From the NCBI GenBank assembly GCA_015662785.1, contig DQTM01000157.1:1-13341 (forward strand): a DNA stretch of 13,341 bases. The letters run 5' to 3'. The DNA comes from Sulfurospirillum arcachonense (GTDB taxonomy: Bacteria > Campylobacterota > Campylobacteria > Campylobacterales > Sulfurospirillaceae). The notes beneath the pieces are model-generated. The model searched no databases. It was not told where the DNA came from and saw only the letters and a list, made by a program, of their open reading frames with translations. The stretch's first letter is position 1. Every line of letters starts with the position of its first letter. Position numbers and translations under genes: made by a program. This document shows, one piece after another, positions 1 through 6,536 of the stretch.

Positions 1-64
1 ACCAATAAGGTGGCTTAAAATTTTTACTAAACACCCCTTAAGCACAAGCATAGGTAATCTTTAG
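1..64. other. Unassigned left edge
   Basis: No complete gene is visible here. On the + strand the frame that later carries the DUF1007-like fragment is open from base 2 but stops at 62-64 (TAG). On the - strand one frame gives a short peptide interrupted by a stop. Neither is recognisable. The stretch may be more of the decayed upstream gene or the end of an unrelated gene cut by the window edge. Confidence 0.3.
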
Positions 65-285
65 AAATCTCTATTGCATAATTTGGGTTTAAACAAGTAT
101 CATTTTTATATGGATGTAGTAGTAAAAAACGAGATTACAACTCTACCAAATCCAAAAAATTTTATAGCAAGCATAGAAGACAATAGAGTCTGTTACTCAT
201 TTGATATAGATAAAACGTATAGTATAAAAGAGACAAAATTTGATTTTGATGGTTATTTTAATGATAGTAGCTACACTCATAAGAA
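65..285 (+). pseudogene. Fragment resembling a DUF1007 periplasmic protein
   Basis: An open stretch begins after a TAG at 62-64; its only possible early start is TTG at 74, with no clear ribosome binding site. The translation contains an NLGLNKYHFYMDV segment, then NFIASIEDNRVCYSFDID. These resemble the C-terminal half of DUF1007 proteins, secreted proteins usually found beside metal or ABC-type transporters, where an 'NL..Y.YF' strand is followed by 'DF.A.I..G.L.Y.F.I'. The N-terminal signal peptide and the family's usual HPH motif are missing, and the frame ends at 302-304 soon after it enters sequence belonging to an NnrS tail. I read this as a remnant left by a deletion. The family assignment comes from remembered consensus and is moderate; a short functional peptide is unlikely but not excluded. 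Confidence 0.42.
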
Positions 286-425
286 GTTTAATACCTTTTT
301 ATGAGGAGTATAGCAGCTACATGTATATGAGTTCAGCAGTTTTGTGGGCACTACCTTTTGTGCTGTATATGAAAGTGTTTTTTAAGTTTTTAGTGACTCC
401 TAGAGCAGATGGTATATTAGGATAA
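240..425 (+). pseudogene. C-terminal remnant of an NnrS family membrane protein
   Basis: The last about 48 residues, from IRSLIPFYEEY to the end, match the usual C-terminus of NnrS proteins: an 'R.L.P' turn, a final membrane helix containing 'SAVLWALPFVLY', and the family's terminal PR.DG..G signature (here PRADGILG). NnrS is a polytopic haem- and copper-containing membrane protein tied to nitric oxide stress and denitrification. A normal NnrS is near 400 residues, so only the last helix survives. It sits in a different frame from the DUF1007-like fragment that runs into it. The TTG at 240 is only a formal start, and the true junction lies somewhere between about 230 and 285. It is almost certainly not functional. 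Confidence 0.68.
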
Positions 426-477
426 GCCTATTAAGATACATTAACAAACTGTTATAAAGTGGTTAAAACTAAAATCC

Positions 478-483
478 TATACT
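478..483 (+). promoter_or_regulatory. Possible -10 element (TATACT) for the Spy-like gene
   Basis: TATACT lies 48 bases before the start codon of the Spy-like gene, in the only intergenic space upstream of it. No convincing -35 hexamer is present, which is common for Campylobacterota promoters. A start point near 490 would put the inverted repeat at 495-509 at the very 5' end of the transcript. The assignment rests on resemblance alone. Confidence 0.3.
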
Positions 484-494
484 TTCGTTATCAA

Positions 495-509
495 AAGGGT
501 TTGACCCTT
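495..509 (+). promoter_or_regulatory. Inverted repeat AAGGGT-ttg-ACCCTT
   Basis: This perfect 6-base inverted repeat has a 3-base centre, 22 bases upstream of the ATG at 532 and 11 bases before the AAGGA ribosome binding site at 521-525. It is followed by A-rich, not T-rich, sequence, so it is a poor + strand terminator. It could be a repressor or regulator operator, or a small 5' UTR hairpin that affects translation of the Spy-like gene. Which of these applies cannot be told from sequence. Confidence 0.4.
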
Positions 510-531
510 AAAAAATTAAAAAGGATTTGAG

Positions 532-999
532 ATGACAAAGAAAATTTTAGTAACAGCAGTTTTAGTAGGTGCCCTAGCTTCAGGAGCATTCGCTTACAAC
601 AAAGATTGTCAAAATAGTGGACAAAGAGGTATGAAAAGTGGACAATCAACTCAGCAAGGTATGATGAATAAAAGTCATAAGATGAATAAAAAAGGTATGG
701 GTAGACATGGTGGAATGCAGATGTTTTCTCAACTCAATTTGAGTGATGACCAAAAGTTTCAACTCTCAATTTTAAAAGATGAGATGAGACTAGAAATGAA
801 AAAATTAAGAGGCGCAAAAAAGCAAGGCAAGATGGTAAAGTTTGTTGGTGATGATGGTTTTGATAAAAAAGCATTTATGAAAGAGGCAGATAGTAGGCAT
901 GCAAAAATGATGACTATAAAAGCAAATCATATGGAAAAAGTTTTTAAACTTCTAACAAAAGAGCAAATCGCTGAGTTAAAGAAAAACTTAAATAGTTAA
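532..999 (+). CDS. Spy/CpxP-like periplasmic protein (LTxxQ family)
   Basis: This is probably a small periplasmic chaperone or metal-stress protein. Residues 1-21 form a signal peptide with an SGAFA cleavage site before Tyr22, leaving a mature protein of about 134 residues. Two LTxxQ-type motifs are visible, LSDDQ at 70-74 and LTKEQ at 141-145, in a helical region (about 70-155), the pattern of the Spy, CpxP and ZraP family. The linker at 30-66 is rich in Met, Gly, Gln and Lys with His49 and His59, which suggests copper or other soft-metal binding; that is inference. The ATG is backed by AAGGA at 521-525. The gene precedes a response regulator and histidine kinase in the same direction, the same logic as CpxP beside CpxRA, so it may modulate that sensor or be its target. 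A hairpin and a promoter separate it from the regulator. Confidence 0.8.
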   Translation: MTKKILVTAVLVGALASGAFAYNKDCQNSGQRGMKSGQSTQQGMMNKSHKMNKKGMGRHGGMQMFSQLNLSDDQKFQLSILKDEMRLEMKKLRGAKKQGKMVKFVGDDGFDKKAFMKEADSRHAKMMTIKANHMEKVFKLLTKEQIAELKKNLNS

Positions 1000-1008
1000 A
1001 TACGCACC

Positions 1009-1030
1009 GAGGGTTTACATGTAAGCCCTC
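1009..1030 (+). terminator. Hairpin after the Spy-like gene, possible weak terminator
   Basis: An inverted repeat begins 10 bases after the stop codon. GAGGGTTT (1009-1016) pairs with AAGCCCTC (1023-1030), including one G-U pair, around an ACATGT apex, so the repeat is nearly perfect across its centre. No U-run follows (atactactcattt), so intrinsic termination would be partial at best. It may act as an attenuator or transcript-end stabiliser between the Spy-like gene and the two-component operon. The apex is one of the TACATGTA palindromes enriched in this region. Confidence 0.42.
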
Positions 1031-1047
1031 ATACTACTCATTTATGG

Positions 1048-1053
1048 TATAAT
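1048..1053 (+). promoter_or_regulatory. Putative promoter -10 box (TATAAT) of the two-component operon
   Basis: A perfect TATAAT lies in the 82-base gap before the response regulator, 28 bases upstream of its ATG. It follows T-rich sequence without a clear -35 hexamer, as is usual in Campylobacterota. Transcription would start near 1060 and give a leader of about 20 bases carrying AAGG (1070-1073). This suggests the regulator, kinase and recR can be transcribed independently of the Spy-like gene. Confidence 0.5.
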
Positions 1054-1081
1054 AGCGTTAAAATAAAACAAGGCTATTTTA

Positions 1082-1756
1082 ATGATAAATGTACTTATGA
1101 TAGAAGACGATACAGAATTTGCAGAAATACTAAGCGAATACCTAGCACAATATAATATAAAAATAACAAACTACGAAGACCCATACTTAGGGCTTAGTGC
1201 TGGCATAAAAAACTATGATTTACTTATACTTGATTTAACACTTCCTGGTATGGACGGACTAGAAGTTTGTAAAGAGGTAGTTGATAAGTATGATATACCT
1301 GTCATAATCTCAAGTGCAAGAAGTGACGTTAGTGACAAAGTCATAGGACTCCAAATTGGGGCTGACGACTACTTACCAAAACCTTACGACCCAAAAGAGA
1401 TGTATGCAAGAATCCAAAGTCTTATAAGAAGATACAAAAAAGTAAATGCTCCTGAAGACAACGGCAAGGCTGATAGTGACTTTAGACTAGATGAAAAAAG
1501 ACATCAGATATTTTTAAAAGAAGAGCCTGTAAACTTGACTCCTGCCGAGTTCGAGATTTTAGAATACATGTTAAAACAGCATGGTTTTTCAATTTCTCGT
1601 GAGCAACTTGTATATAATTGTAAATCATTAAAAGACAAAGGTTCAAAGAGTTTAGATGTTATTATTGGGCGTCTTAGAGCAAAGATAGGTGACAGTTCAA
1701 AAGAGCCAAAGTACATTCAATCTGTAAGAGGAATAGGTTACAAGTTAATAGGATGA
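1082..1756 (+). CDS. OmpR-family response regulator (ArsR/CpxR-like)
   Basis: This is a DNA-binding response regulator of 224 residues, full length for the OmpR/PhoB class. The receiver domain (1-115) has the acidic pocket E8-D9-D10, phosphoacceptor Asp51 in the LILDLTLPGMDG strand and loop, the Ser77/Ser78 switch position, and Lys100 in LPKPYDP. The C-terminal winged helix (about 130-224) carries LTPAEFEILEYML and ends with the RGIGYKL wing. It should be phosphorylated by the kinase encoded next, whose ATG overlaps its stop as ATGA (1753-1756), implying translational coupling. The best family match I can recall is the acid-response regulator ArsR of Helicobacter, but the Spy-like neighbour also fits a CpxR role; the stimulus cannot be inferred. 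The start is supported by AAGG 8 bases upstream. Confidence 0.9.
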   Translation: MINVLMIEDDTEFAEILSEYLAQYNIKITNYEDPYLGLSAGIKNYDLLILDLTLPGMDGLEVCKEVVDKYDIPVIISSARSDVSDKVIGLQIGADDYLPKPYDPKEMYARIQSLIRRYKKVNAPEDNGKADSDFRLDEKRHQIFLKEEPVNLTPAEFEILEYMLKQHGFSISREQLVYNCKSLKDKGSKSLDVIIGRLRAKIGDSSKEPKYIQSVRGIGYKLIG

Positions 1757-2985
1757 CAAGAAATTCTCTTAGTAACAAAGTAACACTAGTTTTTGTCTTT
1801 TCTATACTGCTTTTAGTCATGTTTTTTGAGGTGCTTTTTAAGTATCAAGGAGAGAAAGACCTAGAAGCCATGAAAGAGAGACAGCTTCAATCTATCAACT
1901 ATATATTTATACTTTATAGAAACAATCTATCCCCTCATGGAATAAATGAATACTTTAGTAACTTTGGTTTAAAAAGAGTGAAAAATCAAAATTTGAGAAC
2001 TTCTGTACTTGAAAAAGGTGTTGTTGTTTTCCAAAAAAACTCTGATTTAGGAAAGTTTTCATCAATAAGATATAACGACAGATACTATCTTTATATAGAC
2101 AATATGATTTCAAATGTTCTTTTAGAATCTAAGTATAAAAAAAGAGCAAATGATTTCCTTTGGATAGGTTTTGTGATTGCTTTTATCATTCTTATATCTA
2201 TGTATATCTCTATATTAAGAAGTATTGCTCCACTTAAAGAGTTAAGTTCACAAATAAGAAAGTTTTCCTTAGGTGATATGGATATAGATTGTAAAAGTAA
2301 TAAACAAGATGAGATAGCAGAAGTTGCCAATGAGTTTGATAGAGCTGCAAGTAAACTAAGAGATCTGATTCACTCACGCCAACTGTTTTTACGCACTATC
2401 ATGCATGAATTAAAGACGCCTATTGGAAAAGGTAGGATAGTCGCTGAGATGATACATGACGAAAAAGCTAAAAAAAGACTCATAAGTATATTTGAAAGAC
2501 TTGATTTACTCATAAATGAGTTTTCAAAGATTGAGCAGATAGTATCAAAAAACTACTCTTTACAACTTCAATCTTATAACCTTGTAGATATAGTAGACAG
2601 TGCGACAGATATGTTGATGTTAGATGATGACAAAAAGTCTCTACATGTAAAGGTAGATATAGACCCAAGTATAGTCATAAAAGCAGATTTTGAATCCTTT
2701 GCGCTTGCCGTGAAAAACCTCTTGGATAATGCCATTAAATACGCAGATGACAGAGTGGCGCATGTGTACGTAATAGACAGTGCTCTATATATTGAAAACA
2801 GAGCTAAAAAATTTCCAATGGCTATAGAAGAGTACTATAAACCTTTTGTTTCAGGTTCTCGCGAGATTAGAAAAGGTCTTGGATTAGGACTTTATATAGT
2901 TAAAAATATAGTAAAATTAAATGACTTTGAACTTAATTATGAGTATATAGATGGCATGCATAGATTTTCTGTGGAAATAACATAA
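1753..2985 (+). CDS. ArsS-like sensor histidine kinase
   Basis: This is a membrane sensor kinase paired with the preceding regulator. Membrane helices at about 11-29 and 135-155 enclose a periplasmic sensor segment of roughly 105 residues. A HAMP linker follows (about 156-207), then the dimerisation helix with the H-box MHELKTPIGKGR, phosphoacceptor His218. The ATPase domain shows the N-box KNLLDNAIKY (321-330) and the G2 box KGLGLGLYIV (374-383). The usual DxGxG G1 motif between them is not recognisable (sequence near 348-368 reads ENRAKKF...PFVSGS). I recall a similarly divergent lid region in the ArsS kinases of Helicobacter and Campylobacter, whose H-box is also very close to this one. 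Its stop overlaps the recR start by one base. The sensed signal is unknown; acid or envelope stress are guesses from family and context. Confidence 0.88.
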   Translation: MTRNSLSNKVTLVFVFSILLLVMFFEVLFKYQGEKDLEAMKERQLQSINYIFILYRNNLSPHGINEYFSNFGLKRVKNQNLRTSVLEKGVVVFQKNSDLGKFSSIRYNDRYYLYIDNMISNVLLESKYKKRANDFLWIGFVIAFIILISMYISILRSIAPLKELSSQIRKFSLGDMDIDCKSNKQDEIAEVANEFDRAASKLRDLIHSRQLFLRTIMHELKTPIGKGRIVAEMIHDEKAKKRLISIFERLDLLINEFSKIEQIVSKNYSLQLQSYNLVDIVDSATDMLMLDDDKKSLHVKVDIDPSIVIKADFESFALAVKNLLDNAIKYADDRVAHVYVIDSALYIENRAKKFPMAIEEYYKPFVSGSREIRKGLGLGLYIVKNIVKLNDFELNYEYIDGMHRFSVEIT

Positions 2986-3548
2986 TGAAATTAGAAAAAT
3001 TTGATAATCTGGTTGAAGCACTTAGCTCTTTACCTAGTGTTGGAAAAAAATCTGCTCAAAGATTTGCTTATCACCTCATACTAAATGACACTTTTAATGC
3101 TATGAAAATCTCAAATGCCATAGAGAGTGCTGTACGCTCCATAAGAAGTTGTGAGAGATGTGGAGGACTAAGTGAACATGAAATATGCGACATCTGTTTA
3201 GACGAGCATAGAGATAGCTCTAAGTTATGTATAACTGAGAGTGCAAAAGATATACTAGTCTTGGAAGAGAACAATCTTTATGATGGAGTATACTTTGTAC
3301 TTGATAGCCTTGAAGAAGAGTGCGTAGAAAAACTAAAATCAGTTGTTAGTGGAGGAATAGAAGAGGTTATTTTCGCTTTGACTCCATCACTTGCAAATGA
3401 TGCAGTGATAATTTTTGTAGAAGACAAACTAAAAGAGTTTGATTTAGAGTTTACAAAAATAGCTCAAGGAGTACCCACTGGAGTACACCTTGAAAATGTA
3501 GATATGTTATCACTTTCTAAAGCACTTAGTTTACGTACTAAAGTTTAA
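2985..3548 (+). CDS. recR: Recombination mediator protein RecR
   Basis: RecR works with RecO (and RecF) to load RecA on gapped DNA during recombinational repair. At 187 residues it is slightly short for the family (about 195-200). The N-terminal helix-hairpin-helix is clear (ALSSLPSVGKKSAQRFAYHL, 12-31), followed by a four-Cys zinc finger (C56, C59, C68, C71) and a Toprim domain from about residue 80 (LCITESAKDILVLEE). The C-terminus GVPTGVHLENVD matches the 'GVP.G..LE..D' signature. The Toprim segment near 125-145 lacks the EGEAT-like stretch seen in E. coli, which I take as lineage divergence. The ATG overlaps the kinase stop codon (TAATG), so recR is the third cistron of the two-component operon. 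It converges with aroE, leaving 8 bases between stop codons. Confidence 0.93.
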   Translation: MKLEKFDNLVEALSSLPSVGKKSAQRFAYHLILNDTFNAMKISNAIESAVRSIRSCERCGGLSEHEICDICLDEHRDSSKLCITESAKDILVLEENNLYDGVYFVLDSLEEECVEKLKSVVSGGIEEVIFALTPSLANDAVIIFVEDKLKEFDLEFTKIAQGVPTGVHLENVDMLSLSKALSLRTKV

Positions 3549-3556
3549 GACTTATT

Positions 3557-4348
3557 TTAAAGAGAAAAAGCCTCTTTCATATGTTCTGTTATGCGTTCAT
3601 TATTTAATTTATTATCAAAAAATAGGTTAAAAGCTAGCACTCCTTGATGCAAAAGCATATCTGCTCCATCTTTACATGTAAGCCCATTTTGTTTTGCAAG
3701 GTTTAAAAAAGGAGTTGGTTTGTTGTATATAACTTCAAATGCAAATTTTGCTTTTTGCATTAGAGTATTTAGTATTTTCTCGTCTATAGGAAAGGAGTTA
3801 TCGCTTAGTCCTGCGGAAGTTGTGTTTATGATGAGATCATAAGCTTTTGGTTCAAACTCATCCCAGCTATACGCAGTGAAATTATTTTCTAAAAAGTAAT
3901 CTAATCTACTTTTTGAACGGTTCAAGACTTCTACATGTAAAGAGTTTTTTTTGAGGATTGTAGCTATTGCTTTTGCTGTTCCTCCCGCTCCTAGTATGAG
4001 AGCAGTTTTAACTTCACCAAAAGACTCTATAGCTTTGTAAAATCCAGGAGCATCTGTATTGTAACCGTAGATTTTTCCATCTTTTTTTACTAGTGTATTT
4101 ACAGCACCAACTTTTTTAGCAAACTCATCAAGTTCATCACAAAGAGCATAAGCAAATTCCTTATGAGGTACAGTTACATTTGCACCATCAAGGTGCAGGG
4201 AGTTAAACTTGTTTATGAGCTGTGTGCCATCTTCAAGAAAAGTTTTTATGTAGCACCCATTTACATGTAGACCATTAAGTGCAAGATTGTGCATTTTTGG
4301 AGAGATGGAATGGGAAACTGGATTCCCAAAGATTGAGAACAGTTTCAT
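3557..4348 (-). CDS. aroE: Shikimate dehydrogenase (NADP+)
   Basis: AroE reduces 3-dehydroshikimate to shikimate in the cytoplasmic pathway to chorismate. The 263-residue protein is full length. The substrate domain shows GNPVSHSISPKMHN (8-21, shikimate-binding serines), NVTVPHK (57-63, catalytic Lys63) and NTDAPGF (97-103, Asp99). The Rossmann domain has GAGGTAKA (120-127) and NRS (143-145), the position that selects NADP+, followed by NTTSAG (175-180). The start follows the trpE stop after one base, and its ribosome site AAAGGAAT lies inside the end of trpE. Placing it directly after trpE joins two steps on either side of chorismate. It is the last gene of the long - strand run and converges on recR with no clear terminator. 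Confidence 0.95.
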   Translation of the reverse strand: MKLFSIFGNPVSHSISPKMHNLALNGLHVNGCYIKTFLEDGTQLINKFNSLHLDGANVTVPHKEFAYALCDELDEFAKKVGAVNTLVKKDGKIYGYNTDAPGFYKAIESFGEVKTALILGAGGTAKAIATILKKNSLHVEVLNRSKSRLDYFLENNFTAYSWDEFEPKAYDLIINTTSAGLSDNSFPIDEKILNTLMQKAKFAFEVIYNKPTPFLNLAKQNGLTCKDGADMLLHQGVLAFNLFFDNKLNNERITEHMKEAFSL

Positions 4349-4349
4349 G

Positions 4350-5762
4350 TTATTCCTTTAAGTCATTCAGCGAACTAGTCATCGCTCCTAGTTTGTTTGT
4401 TACTTCTAAGTACTCAAGTTCTGGTTTACTGTCTGCCACTATGCCAGCTCCTGCTTGGAAGATTATCTTTTCATCGTCCAAATACGCAGTTCGTATCATG
4501 ATAGCACTATCCATATTACCATCAAATCCAAAGTAACCAACAGCTCCACTATAAAAGCTTCTTTTGATTCCCTCAAAGTCACTTATGAGTTCCATGGCTC
4601 GTATCTTTGGAGTTCCTGTCATAGTTCCAGCTGTAAATGTTGCGGCAAAAAGGTCAAACATATCGTGTTTTTTATCAAGCTTAGCTCCAACATCACTGAC
4701 CATATGCATAACGTGTGAGTATCTTTCAACTCGCATCATATCGCTAACATGAACTGTTCCAACTTCTGCCACTTTCCCTACGTCATTACGACCAAGATCA
4801 ATTAGCATAAGGTGTTCGGCTCTCTCTTTTTCATCACTCAAAAGCTCTTCTTCATAAGCTTTGTCTTTCTCATAAGTAGAGCCACGTTTTCTTGTGCCTG
4901 CTATGGGTCTTAGTGTTATATGATCATTTTTAAGACCAACCATAACCTCAGGAGAACTCCCAGCAATAGCAAAATCATTGTACTCAAGTAAAAACATATA
5001 TGGAGATGGATTTTTGTTTCTAAGAATTCTATAAAAACTTAGTTTATCAACCTTTGCATATTGTGTAAATCTATTTGACATGAGGATTTGAAAAACATCG
5101 CCACTTCTTATCATCTCTTTAGATTTAGCAATCATTTCAAAAAACTTCTCTTTTGAAAAAGAAAATGAGCTTTTAGTTTCATCAATAAGTGATTTTTTAA
5201 TCTCTATAAAATTATGAGGTTTTTTTAGTATATTTTCTATCTCATCAAGTTTAGGAGCGAAGCTTTCCATAAAAGTGTGAAGTGTAAGAGTATTTGATTT
5301 GTGTGAAAAAGTACAGACTAATTTGGGTCTCATCAAATCCATATCAGGGATATCTATTTCACTTTTAAGAGTGTCCATATGAGACTTTAAACGTGGTTCA
5401 AATGTCTTAACTGCATCATATCCGATATATCCTATAAAACCATCAACAAAACCAAGCCCATTGGCTTGTCCATACTTTTTGTATTTAGCATTGTTTATGG
5501 TTGCATATCTTTTTTTAAGGTAGTCAAATGGATTGTCACCAATAGGATTTTCATGGTTATTTTCATCTACATGTAATGCTTGATTGTTTTTGTGTATAAT
5601 TCTCTCACGAGCCCCAATGAATAAAAAACTAAAGTTTCCTTCTTCAGAGTTTATCGCACTCTCAAACAAAAATGTCAACTCATCCCCAAAATGTCTTTTC
5701 AGTTTTGAAAAGATTGTTATTGGGGTTAGTTGATCAAATAGTATTTTTTTGGAATAAAGCAT
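4350..5762 (-). CDS. trpE: Anthranilate synthase component I
   Basis: TrpE converts chorismate and ammonia, normally supplied by the glutaminase subunit TrpG, to anthranilate, the first step of tryptophan synthesis. The 470 residues are a little short of the usual 490-520. An N-terminal FLFESA (31-36) corresponds to the LLES tryptophan feedback site. The chorismate-binding domain (about 205-465) shows FQILMSNRF, PIAGTRKRG (286-294), HLMLIDLGRNDVG (317-329), TAGTMTGTPKIRAMELI (377-393) and IFQAGAGIVADS (434-445). PIAGTR and the feedback motif favour TrpE over the related PabB. No trpG or other trp gene is nearby, so the partner must be elsewhere. The ATG at 5760-5762 is the only Met in the first 128 residues, yet no strong ribosome site precedes it; the SPOR gene ends 4 bases upstream, suggesting coupled translation. 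Confidence 0.9.
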   Translation of the reverse strand: MLYSKKILFDQLTPITIFSKLKRHFGDELTFLFESAINSEEGNFSFLFIGARERIIHKNNQALHVDENNHENPIGDNPFDYLKKRYATINNAKYKKYGQANGLGFVDGFIGYIGYDAVKTFEPRLKSHMDTLKSEIDIPDMDLMRPKLVCTFSHKSNTLTLHTFMESFAPKLDEIENILKKPHNFIEIKKSLIDETKSSFSFSKEKFFEMIAKSKEMIRSGDVFQILMSNRFTQYAKVDKLSFYRILRNKNPSPYMFLLEYNDFAIAGSSPEVMVGLKNDHITLRPIAGTRKRGSTYEKDKAYEEELLSDEKERAEHLMLIDLGRNDVGKVAEVGTVHVSDMMRVERYSHVMHMVSDVGAKLDKKHDMFDLFAATFTAGTMTGTPKIRAMELISDFEGIKRSFYSGAVGYFGFDGNMDSAIMIRTAYLDDEKIIFQAGAGIVADSKPELEYLEVTNKLGAMTSSLNDLKE

Positions 5763-5765
5763 TTA

Positions 5766-6482
5766 CTACTTTACTCTGTATATAAAAGCGTCTTTGTTGA
5801 TACTTGATTTTATATCAGCCAATACTGCTTTAGCAGCAGTGCTATTAGCATAAGGTCCTATTAGTATCTTAGTAACTTTTGTTCCTTTAACATCTATAGG
5901 TAAAAGTCTATATTCGTAACTTTTTGAAGCTAGTTTTGCTAAAAACTTTTTATCAGGAGTTAATCTTGAAGTTGCACCAACTTGAACATAGACGCCAGTT
6001 GTTGCTAAGTCATTAGTTGTCTGTTTTACTAGTTTAGCTTTTATAGGTTTTGCTGCTTTTTCTATTTTTTTAGGAGGAGTAACTATTTTAGTTTCTACTT
6101 TAGTTTTTATAGTTTCTACAACTTCTTGAATCTCTTCAACTTTAGGTTGTATATTTTCTTGTTTTTGAATCTCTTTGGCTTTTAAACTTTTTACCATTTC
6201 TTCAAAACTCTCTTTTTTATCTTCTTCTTCAACAATAGGCACTTGCTTGAAAAGGTCATCCTCTTTTTTAGGTTCAATTACTTTTTGAGTTGGATTTGGA
6301 GGTAAAATAAGCTTTGTATTATTAGATTGTTGGGTTGGTTTATTTACAACTCTCATCACAACTAAAACTACTAAAAATACAACTATTAAAAGTGCAACTA
6401 TGATAAGTATACGTTTAGCTTTCATAGATTTGTTATCATTTTTTTCTAAAACGATATCACTAAGTTCATTTTTATCTTCCAT
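5766..6482 (-). CDS. SPOR domain membrane protein
   Basis: This is a bitopic inner-membrane protein whose C-terminal SPOR domain should bind septal peptidoglycan stripped of stem peptides. Residues 1-23 are charged and cytoplasmic, 24-46 form one membrane helix (RILIIVALLIVVFLVVLVV), and 47-160 form a low-complexity periplasmic linker rich in Lys, Glu, Pro and Val. The SPOR fold lies at about 162-238, with the typical opening VYVQVGATSR and the later ILIGPYANSTAAKAVLADIK. The architecture is that of FtsN/DedD-type division proteins, so a role at the division site is likely though the sequence does not show it directly. The start is backed by AAGGGGAT ahead of the ATG. A homologue lies between DUF1882 and aroE in Campylobacter; here trpE intervenes before aroE. 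Confidence 0.85.
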   Translation of the reverse strand: MEDKNELSDIVLEKNDNKSMKAKRILIIVALLIVVFLVVLVVMRVVNKPTQQSNNTKLILPPNPTQKVIEPKKEDDLFKQVPIVEEEDKKESFEEMVKSLKAKEIQKQENIQPKVEEIQEVVETIKTKVETKIVTPPKKIEKAAKPIKAKLVKQTTNDLATTGVYVQVGATSRLTPDKKFLAKLASKSYEYRLLPIDVKGTKVTKILIGPYANSTAAKAVLADIKSSINKDAFIYRVK

Positions 6483-6536
6483 TCCTATCCCCTTATTCTG
6501 TTGTTTATTTCTTTCTAATAAGCATTATCTATGCCA

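Larger units (their letters stand above)
318..5575. repeat. Iterated palindrome TACATGTA, seven copies
   Basis: Exact copies start at 318, 1016, 2642, 3673, 3932, 4262 and 5568; near matches occur at 1565 (TACATGTT) and 6735 (AACATGTA). I find no exact copy from 5576 to the end. With about one third G+C, roughly half a copy would be expected in the whole window. Flanks are also similar: tttacatgtaagccc is shared by the copies at 1016 and 3673. Five copies lie in genes (kinase, aroE three times, trpE) and four of those read Leu-His-Val in one frame. This looks like a highly iterated or protein-binding palindrome. Confidence 0.6.

Noticed and set aside
1504..1716. A 70-residue open frame on the - strand
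   Set aside because: It is antisense to the DNA-binding domain of the response regulator, which is a clear family match.
3559..3577. AAAGAG/CTCTTT hairpin as an aroE or recR terminator
   Set aside because: It has a 6-base AT-rich stem inside the aroE coding end and no T-run on either strand; too weak to call.
4279..4752. Three + strand open frames of 62-87 residues
   Set aside because: They are antisense to trpE and aroE, have no ribosome sites and no recognisable products.
5919..6400. Lys/Glu/Val/Pro-rich stretch as a repeat array or TonB protein
   Set aside because: The composition resembles a TonB linker, but the C-terminus is a SPOR domain and no regular repeat unit is seen.
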